From Arsukibacterium ikkense (GTDB lineage: Bacteria; Pseudomonadota; Gammaproteobacteria; Enterobacterales; Alteromonadaceae), in assembly GCF_000987775.1 (NCBI RefSeq), contig NZ_LAHO01000016.1, forward strand, positions 59,731 to 123,730: 64,000 nt of DNA, in the 5' to 3' direction. The notes under the pieces were generated by a model that saw nothing but the letters and a program-made list of their open reading frames with translations, ran no database searches and had not been told where the DNA came from. Below, piece after piece: positions 58,774-64,000 of the stretch. Positions within the stretch are counted from its first letter, which is position 1. Every line of letters begins with the position of its first letter. A program made the translations under genes and the position numbers.

Positions 58774-58986
58774 ATAACCCCAAACTTGCTGATAGTGTTG
58801 GCCTGGCCGGCAGTTCTGCCGCTATGTTAACAAACTATGGCAAAGCGCGGCCAGCAAAACTGCTGCAAAAGCCATAGTATTGCCTCAGTACTATGACCCG
58901 AAAATGAATATCCGGTTCCCGGTCTTTAACACGCTATGTTAAAGTGACGCCGATTGCAGCTTTTATGCGCCAGAGGAATAACCGCT

Positions 58987-60120
58987 ATGGCTACCGATTA
59001 CCAGCAGCTTGCCCTGCAAATAAAGCGTTGGGCTCAGGAGCTGGGGTTTCAGCAGCTGGGAATAACCGCCACAGATCTCAGCAGCGAAGAGCCTCGCCTG
59101 GAGGCCTGGTTGGCACAGGGGTACCATGGTGATATGCATTACATGAGTGAACATGGCATGTTACGCGCCCGCCCCGCCGACTTGCTGCCGGGCACATTGC
59201 GGGTACTCAGTGTGCGGATGGACTACCTGCCAGCACAGGCGGGTTTTGCCACCAACCTGGCCAATCCGGCCAAAGCCTATATCAGCCGTTATGCGCTTGG
59301 CCGCGATTATCACAAATTAGTTCGCAACCGATTGAAACAACTGGCGCAGAAAATCAGTAACGAGATACCCGAACTGGGCTTTCGGCCTTTTGTCGACTCG
59401 GCACCTGTGCTGGAAAGGCCACTGGCGCAGCGTGCAGGCCTGGGATGGGTAGGTAAACACAGTCTATTACTAAACCATGGTGTGGGTTCCTGGTTTTTTT
59501 TAGGCGAGTTGCTGCTTGATATACCGCTGCCAGTAGACGAGCCGCATCAGGGCGACTGCGGCAGCTGTGTGGCTTGCATTACCAGCTGCCCTACCGGCGC
59601 TATTGTTGCCCCCTATGTGGTGGATGGCCGGCGTTGCATTTCTTACCTGACTATCGAGTTGAAAACCGCTATCCCCGAAGAGTTGCGGCCATTAATTGGC
59701 AACCGCATTTATGGCTGCGATGATTGTCAGCTGGTCTGCCCGGAAAACCGTGAGGCGCCAGTCAGTATTGAGGCTGACTTTCAGCGGCGAAGCCAGTGGC
59801 AGGATCAGGATTTATTGCAACTGTTCGCCTGGGACGAAAGCACTTTTTTAAGGCTGACCGAAGGCAGTGCCATCCGGCGCATTGGTTTTGAGCGCTGGCA
59901 GCGCAATATTGCCGTGGCATTGGGTAACGCACCTTATCAACCCGACATAGCCGCAGCGCTGCACGCGGCTAAACCTGCGGCTTCTGAGCTGGTGACAGAG
60001 CATATTGACTGGGCACTGGCGCAGCAAAAACGCAAAAGCTGGCAAGCAGAAAATATCCTGCCGCGCAGTACAGAGCGGCTGGTCAGAATTATTCAGAAGG
60101 GGTTGCCGCGGGATGCATAA
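58987..60120 (+). CDS. queG: Epoxyqueuosine reductase QueG
   Basis: Cobalamin-dependent enzyme performing the last step to queuosine in tRNA. In the 377 residues the two [4Fe-4S] clusters are marked by CGSCVACITSCPTGAI and CDDCQLVCPEN, and the active-site region by DSAPVLERPLAQRAGLGWVGKH. ATG 58987 is preferred to 58954 because GAGG at 58973-58976 precedes it. Its product is the substrate for GluQ encoded at 616-1530. Confidence 0.95.
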   Translation: MATDYQQLALQIKRWAQELGFQQLGITATDLSSEEPRLEAWLAQGYHGDMHYMSEHGMLRARPADLLPGTLRVLSVRMDYLPAQAGFATNLANPAKAYISRYALGRDYHKLVRNRLKQLAQKISNEIPELGFRPFVDSAPVLERPLAQRAGLGWVGKHSLLLNHGVGSWFFLGELLLDIPLPVDEPHQGDCGSCVACITSCPTGAIVAPYVVDGRRCISYLTIELKTAIPEELRPLIGNRIYGCDDCQLVCPENREAPVSIEADFQRRSQWQDQDLLQLFAWDESTFLRLTEGSAIRRIGFERWQRNIAVALGNAPYQPDIAAALHAAKPAASELVTEHIDWALAQQKRKSWQAENILPRSTERLVRIIQKGLPRDA

Positions 60121-60289
60121 GGCCGTTTTCACGTGCCGCTAAGCGTTGTTGTGCCAGGCTTATTATGTGCTGCTGGCGCTGTGGGTTGGCCTGTTGCCAT
60201 TCCAGAATTTCTGCCAGCAGCCTGCCGCAGCCTAAACAGATATCTTGCTGATCCAGACAACAATTGCGAACACAGGGCGACTCAATCAT
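60089..60289 (-). CDS. DUF1289 family small Fe/Zn-type protein
   Basis: A 66-residue protein with the DUF1289 cysteine pattern SPCVRNCCLDQQDICLGCGR, followed by a short helical tail. The function is not established, and metal binding is expected. Its 3' end overlaps the end of queG by 32 nt in convergent orientation. Confidence 0.8.
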   Translation of the reverse strand: MIESPCVRNCCLDQQDICLGCGRLLAEILEWQQANPQRQQHIISLAQQRLAARENGLMHPAATPSE

Positions 60290-60352
60290 ATTTGCTTACC
60301 ACAATTACTGGGACCCCAGTTACGTGGTTTGAGTGTAGCAAAATTGAAAAAC

Positions 60353-60379
60353 AAAAAGCCGCTGTTAAGCGGCTTTTTG
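60353..60379 (-). terminator. Terminator downstream of tRNA-Gly
   Basis: Hairpin AAAAAGCCGC/TGTTAA-type loop/GCGGCTTTTT with a T run on each strand. It lies 9 nt past the 3' end of the tRNA gene on the minus strand. Confidence 0.85.
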
Positions 60380-60387
60380 TTCGAATT

Positions 60388-60463
60388 TGGAGCGAGTAAC
60401 GAGGTTCGAACTCGTGACCTCGACCTTGGCAAGGTCGCGCTCTACCAGCTGAGCTATACTCGC
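60388..60463 (-). tRNA. tRNA-Gly (anticodon GCC)
   Basis: The minus strand reads GCGAGTA at the 5' acceptor arm and TACTCGC-T-CCA at the 3' end, with D-arm AGCTCAGCTGGTAGAGC, anticodon loop CTTGCCAAG and T-loop GTTCGAACC. The CCA is encoded. Length is 76 nt. The E. coli counterpart locus beside queG carries three tandem copies; I see one. Confidence 0.97.
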
Positions 60464-60529
60464 ATCAGGCAACGCTGTTGCGTTGTGATGGCGCGCATTT
60501 TACAAAATCAGCGCGCTTATGCAAGCACT

Positions 60530-61081
60530 TTATGCCGGTAATTTGAAAAAATATTGGCGATAGGTTACTAATTCAGCAATCGACTCACGAATATCATCCA
60601 GCGCCAGGTGGCTGCCGGCTTTTTGCACTTTATTCAGCACGTCGGGGTGCCAGCGCCGGGCCAGCTCTTTCACGGTGCTGACATCCAGATTGCGGTAATG
60701 AAAATAGCCCTCCAGCGCTGGCGCATATTCGGCTAAAAAGCGCCGATCCTGGCCAATACTGTTGCCACACATCGGTGATTTACCTTTCGCCACATACTGG
60801 CTTAAAAAGGCAATCGTTTGCTGTTCGGCATCTGCCAGGCTGGTGTTACTGGCCAGGCAACGGGCGGTTAAACCGCTTTTACCATGCTGCTCAACACACC
60901 AGGGGTCCATGTTATCCAGAATAGTTGCCGGGGTTCTGATCGCAAACACCGGCCCTTCAGCCAAAATATTCAGCTGGCTGTCGGTGACAATAGTTGCCAT
61001 CTCCAGAATAACATCGGTTTTGGGCTCCAGCCCGGTCATTTCCAAATCCAGCCAGATTAAATGTGTGTCGTTCGTTGCCAT
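60530..61081 (-). CDS. orn: Oligoribonuclease
   Basis: DEDDh-type 3'-5' exoribonuclease for 2-5 nt RNAs and for pGpG, the end product of c-di-GMP breakdown. The 183 residues carry [18 protein letters not shown] (Exo I), [15 protein letters not shown] (Exo II) and the final [12 protein letters not shown] (Exo III). It is divergent from rsgA. Confidence 0.97.
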   Translation of the reverse strand: MATNDTHLIWLDLEMTGLEPKTDVILEMATIVTDSQLNILAEGPVFAIRTPATILDNMDPWCVEQHGKSGLTARCLASNTSLADAEQQTIAFLSQYVAKGKSPMCGNSIGQDRRFLAEYAPALEGYFHYRNLDVSTVKELARRWHPDVLNKVQKAGSHLALDDIRESIAELVTYRQYFFKLPA

Positions 61082-61193
61082 ATTGATTCCTTAACGTGCG
61101 CGCTGCTTTGTTCAAATTAAGATTGCAGGTATGATACACGCCTTAAGCTTAACACTGATAGTGCCTGTTTGCGCACAACGGTAAAACCAGCAC

Positions 61194-62228
61194 GTGACCA
61201 AAAAAAAGCACCTGACCAAACGCCAAACCGACCGCATTGCTCAAAACGAGCAAAAACGACTGCGTGGTAATAAAAAAAGCAAAACCGAGCAATGGGACGA
61301 GGATGTGTTGTTAGCGCCGGAACCGGGCTTAGTGATCAGCCGGTTTGGCCAGCATGCTGATATCGAAGATAGCAGCGGCGCCGTCGTGCGCTGCAGTATG
61401 CGCCGCACCATAAGCTCAGTGGTAACCGGTGACAAGGTGATCTGGCGCCGCGCCAGGCAAGGCACCGGCAGCATCGATGGCGTAATTGAGGCGGTAGAAG
61501 ATCGCAGCTCAGTGCTGCTGCGCCCTGATTTTTACGACGGCTTAAAACCCGTTGCCGCCAACATCGATTTAATGATTATTGTCTCGGCCATATTACCAGC
61601 GCTGTCACTGAATATTATTGACCGCTACTTAGTTGCCGCTGAAATGACTCACATTAAGCCGTTACTGGTGATCAACAAAGTGGACTTACTCACGGCGGAG
61701 CAGCATCAGGAATTAGATCAACAACTGAGTCAATATAAAAAAATTGGCTATGATTATTTATTAGTCAGTGCTAAATCTGGCCAGGGCATGCCTGAGCTGC
61801 TAACGCAGATCCACAGTGGTACCAGTATCTTCGTTGGCCAGTCTGGTGTCGGTAAATCCTCGTTAATGAATAACCTGATGCCCGGCCTGACTGCGGCAAC
61901 CCGCGAAGTATCCGAAAATTCCGGCTTAGGCCAGCACACCACCACGGTATCCAGGTTGTATCATTTACCTGAAGGCGGCGATTTAATTGACTCGCCCGGT
62001 ATTCGCGAGTTCGCCTTATGGCACTTAACCGAGCAAGAAGTGACTGAGGGCTTTATCGAATTTCAGCCCTGGCTTGGCCGCTGTAAGTTCCGCGACTGTA
62101 AACATATTACAGACCCAGGCTGTGCCATTGTGCATGCGGTAGAGCAACAGGAAATCAGCAAGGATCGCTACGACAGTTATTTGAAAATTCTGGCCAGTAT
62201 GGTGCAGGACAAACCCAATTATTTTTAA
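61194..62228 (+). CDS. rsgA: Ribosome small-subunit GTPase RsgA, GTG start
   Basis: Late 30S maturation GTPase with circularly permuted G motifs, 344 residues. The order is an OB domain, G4 NKVDLL, G1 GQSGVGKSSLMNNL, G2/G3 around GQHTTT and DSPGIREFALW, then a C-terminal zinc finger CKFRDCKHITDPGC. GTG 61194 gives the Lys-rich start typical of the family. psd follows after 19 nt. Confidence 0.96.
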   Translation: MTKKKHLTKRQTDRIAQNEQKRLRGNKKSKTEQWDEDVLLAPEPGLVISRFGQHADIEDSSGAVVRCSMRRTISSVVTGDKVIWRRARQGTGSIDGVIEAVEDRSSVLLRPDFYDGLKPVAANIDLMIIVSAILPALSLNIIDRYLVAAEMTHIKPLLVINKVDLLTAEQHQELDQQLSQYKKIGYDYLLVSAKSGQGMPELLTQIHSGTSIFVGQSGVGKSSLMNNLMPGLTAATREVSENSGLGQHTTTVSRLYHLPEGGDLIDSPGIREFALWHLTEQEVTEGFIEFQPWLGRCKFRDCKHITDPGCAIVHAVEQQEISKDRYDSYLKILASMVQDKPNYF

Positions 62229-62247
62229 GTGAAAGGTTAGTAAGCCA

Positions 62248-63105
62248 ATGGATAAAGTGAAAATTACTCTGCAATACATGATGCCAAAGCATTTTTTCTC
62301 ACGCGTGGTGGGCAAACTGGCTGCTGCGCAACTTGGCTGGTTCAGCCATTTGCTGATCAAGCTGTTTATCAAATCGTATAACATCAATATGAGCGAAGCA
62401 CAGTTCGAGCGGCCAGAAGATTACGCCAGCTTTAATGAATTTTTTACCCGGCCATTAAAAGACGGTATCCGGCCACTCGCCAGCGAACCAGGCATTATGG
62501 CACACCCGGTAGACGGCACTATCAGTCAGTTAGGCCCTATCGTTGCTGGCAAGCTGGTGCAGGCTAAAAATCATAATTACTCGCTGCAAAGTTTACTGGG
62601 TGGCCTCGAGCAAACCGCTGCCCCCTATGCTGGAGGTACTTTTGCTACTATTTATCTGGCGCCCAAAGATTATCACCGTATTCATATGCCGGTGGCCGGC
62701 ACGCTGCGCGAGATGATCTACATTCCGGGCGAGCTGTTCTCGGTAAATCCGTTAACGGCTGAAAATGTGCCTGATTTATTTGCCCGCAACGAACGGGTAG
62801 TCACTATTTTTGACACAGAATTCGGCCCCATGGCACTAGTATTAGTCGGCGCCACTATAGTGGCCAGTATTGAGACCGTCTGGGCCGGTACTATTACCCC
62901 CCCCACCGGCAAAACCATTTTCCGCTGGAGCTATCCGGCAACTGGCAATACCGCCATTACCCTGGAAAAAGGCGCCGAGATGGGCCGCTTTAAGCTGGGC
63001 TCGACCGTAGTACTGGCCTTCCCAGAGGGCAAAGTAGATTTTCTGGCCGATCAGCAAGCCGGCACTGTCACCCGCATGGGTGCGCCTTTTGCTGAATTAA
63101 AATAA
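62248..63105 (+). CDS. psd: Phosphatidylserine decarboxylase proenzyme
   Basis: Makes phosphatidylethanolamine. The 285-residue proenzyme has the autocleavage LGST motif near residue 250 ([12 protein letters not shown]), where cleavage leaves a pyruvoyl group, and [24 protein letters not shown] and HPVDG, typical of type I Psd. The neighbourhood with rsgA is conserved. Confidence 0.96.
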   Translation: MDKVKITLQYMMPKHFFSRVVGKLAAAQLGWFSHLLIKLFIKSYNINMSEAQFERPEDYASFNEFFTRPLKDGIRPLASEPGIMAHPVDGTISQLGPIVAGKLVQAKNHNYSLQSLLGGLEQTAAPYAGGTFATIYLAPKDYHRIHMPVAGTLREMIYIPGELFSVNPLTAENVPDLFARNERVVTIFDTEFGPMALVLVGATIVASIETVWAGTITPPTGKTIFRWSYPATGNTAITLEKGAEMGRFKLGSTVVLAFPEGKVDFLADQQAGTVTRMGAPFAELK

Positions 63106-63791
63106 TGCAAATTATTGCCCATCGTGGCGCCAGTGGTGACTACCCGGAAAACACCCTGCTGGCCATTGAGCAAGCTATTGCTCAGGGCGCTGATGCTATT
63201 GAGATAGACGTGTTCGCCGTGCAAGACGAGCTGATTGTTATTCACGATCACCACTTAGCACGCACCACCAATGGCAGCGGCAGTATTTATCAATATACCC
63301 TGGCCGAGCTATTGCAACTGAACGCCGGCCAGGGCCAGCGTATTCCTACCTTGTGGCAGGTGCTCGCAGTAGTGCAGGGCAAATGCTGGCTGAATATCGA
63401 ACTAAAAGGCGACGATACCGTCGCGCCTTTGCTGGCGTTGCTGGATAAAGCCAGGCAACAACTGGGGTTTGATTGTCAGCAGCTACTTATCTCTTCGTTT
63501 AACCATCATTTACTGGCTGACATTAAATTAAAACGCCCCACTCTAAAACTCGGAGCCCTCACCGCCTCACTGCCTATTGATTATGCGGCGTTTGCCAGCG
63601 CATTACAGGCCTATTCAGTAAATTGTGATGTTAGCTTTATTAACCAGGCTTTTGTTGATGATGCCAAAGCGCGTGGCTTACAGGTATTCGTTTACACAGT
63701 AGACCAAACCGACGATATTAACCGCTTAAAAAACTATGGCGTAGATGGGATTTTTTGTAATTTCCCGGCGCGCAGCCGAGCGGTGTTGTAG
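63105..63791 (+). CDS. Glycerophosphodiester phosphodiesterase (GDPD)
   Basis: A cytoplasmic TIM-barrel phosphodiesterase of 228 residues. [17 protein letters not shown] at the start contains the catalytic His-Arg, and EIDVFAVQDELIVIHDHHLARTTNGSG supplies the metal-binding Glu-Asp and second His. No signal peptide is present, so it resembles UgpQ. Its ATG shares a base with the psd stop (TAATG), indicating coupled translation with a phospholipid gene. Confidence 0.93.
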   Translation: MQIIAHRGASGDYPENTLLAIEQAIAQGADAIEIDVFAVQDELIVIHDHHLARTTNGSGSIYQYTLAELLQLNAGQGQRIPTLWQVLAVVQGKCWLNIELKGDDTVAPLLALLDKARQQLGFDCQQLLISSFNHHLLADIKLKRPTLKLGALTASLPIDYAAFASALQAYSVNCDVSFINQAFVDDAKARGLQVFVYTVDQTDDINRLKNYGVDGIFCNFPARSRAVL

Positions 63792-63802
63792 AGGACCAAC
63801 AA

Positions 63803-63858
63803 CAGCAACAACAGGACAGGCACAACTCAACAGCAACAACAGGACAGGCACAACTCAA
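63803..63858 (+). repeat. 28-bp tandem direct repeat
   Basis: Two adjacent copies of a 28-base, C/A-rich unit (beginning CAGCAACAACAGGACAGG) lie at 63803-63830 and 63831-63858, just past the GDPD stop. There are no spacers, so it is not a CRISPR. The surrounding 63792-63950 has no gene. Confidence 0.85.
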
Positions 63859-63916
63859 CAAAACATTCAGCAACTAATACCAGGCATTAGCACCATTAAT
63901 AACAACCACCAACATC

Positions 63917-63966
63917 TTGACAGCCGGGTAATCAATAACTAACTTTACCACTGTATATTTAAACAG
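63917..63966 (+). promoter_or_regulatory. LexA (SOS) box with a candidate promoter
   Basis: CTGTATATTTAAACAG at 63951-63966 fits the CTGT-N8-ACAG LexA operator exactly. TTGACA at 63917-63922 and TAACTT at 63940-63945, 17 bases apart, could form the promoter, with the LexA box around its start point. The downstream start codon at 63982 lies 16 nt after the box. Confidence 0.7.
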
Positions 63967-63981
63967 CCATGCAGGTGCGAT

Positions 63982-64000
63982 ATGCCCAGACCCCGCAAAG
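63982..64000 (+). CDS. 5' end of an SOS-controlled gene (partial)
   Basis: Only six codons are visible (MPRPRK), starting at ATG 63982 with AGGTG at 63973-63977 before it. The alternative ATG 63969 has no ribosome binding site. I recall MPRPRK-like starts from IS200-type/REP-associated tyrosine transposase-like proteins of this bacterial group, but six residues cannot show that. Confidence 0.35.

Noticed and set aside
63803..63858. CRISPR array
   Set aside because: The two repeats are directly adjacent, with no spacer, and there are no cas genes.

Overview
The window is an ordinary, gene-dense stretch of a gammaproteobacterial chromosome. Gene content and protein similarity as I recall it point to the Alteromonadales/Chromatiaceae side (Rheinheimera, Arsukibacterium or Alishewanella-like). 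The markers are a MotX-type sodium flagellar protein next to rnr, CheX, the PLP-dependent aspartate decarboxylase PanP, a TIGR04219-type outer-membrane barrel, a DUF2959 lipoprotein and several c-di-GMP proteins. I see no prophage, IS element, CRISPR array, rRNA or plasmid gene. The genus is an inference; the sequence directly shows only gene families and order.

Layout: 0.1-6.2 kb (+) carries dksA-gluQ-pcnB-folK-panB-panC and a DUF72 gene, matching the E. coli 3-min order. 6.2-9.2 kb (-) is a variable pocket with a chimeric GNAT/Yip1 membrane protein, a WrbA-like flavoprotein, an unknown zinc-ribbon membrane protein and a frameshifted diguanylate cyclase. 9.4-10.9 kb (+) is a catalase-like peroxidase with its cytochrome b561. 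10.9-16.1 kb (-) holds two tandem SLC13/TrkA-C permeases, a small membrane protein and a DUF2959 lipoprotein. 16.3-20.5 kb (+) is a UbiA-type prenyltransferase followed by frdABCD, a unit for fumarate respiration. 20.5-26.0 kb (-) has panP, then mpl-ubiX-yadG-yadH. 26.2-27.7 kb (+) has fbp and ppa. 27.8-37.4 kb mixes a receiver/GGDEF/EAL protein, a TIGR03899-type protein, a BarA-shaped protein without kinase motifs, an envelope cluster (PCu(A)C copper chaperone, DUF2333, OMP), a tiny envelope operon and dusA. 37.5-38.5 kb (+) has zur and cheX.

38.5-63.8 kb corresponds to the E. coli 91-96 min housekeeping region. It holds alr-dnaB-rplI-rpsR-priB-rpsF, rlmB-rnr-motX, an S41 protease, purA, hflC-hflK-hflX-hfq-miaA-mutL-amiB-tsaE, then queG, tRNA-Gly(GCC), orn, rsgA, psd and a GDPD phosphodiesterase. 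Differences from E. coli include no nnr between queG and tsaE, no nsrR between purA and rnr, one tRNA-Gly, and a PLP enzyme between hflC and purA. The last 50 bases contain a perfect LexA box followed by the first codons of a gene that runs off the window.

Points worth a second look: an AUU/AUC start on pcnB, a frameshift in the diguanylate cyclase, a GNAT remnant fused to a Yip1 protein, a BarA-like protein lacking its kinase motifs, an unlisted 40-residue membrane peptide with a clear ribosome binding site, an S6:S18-type leader before rpsF, and the SOS box at the right edge. I did not find a clear new multi-gene system.
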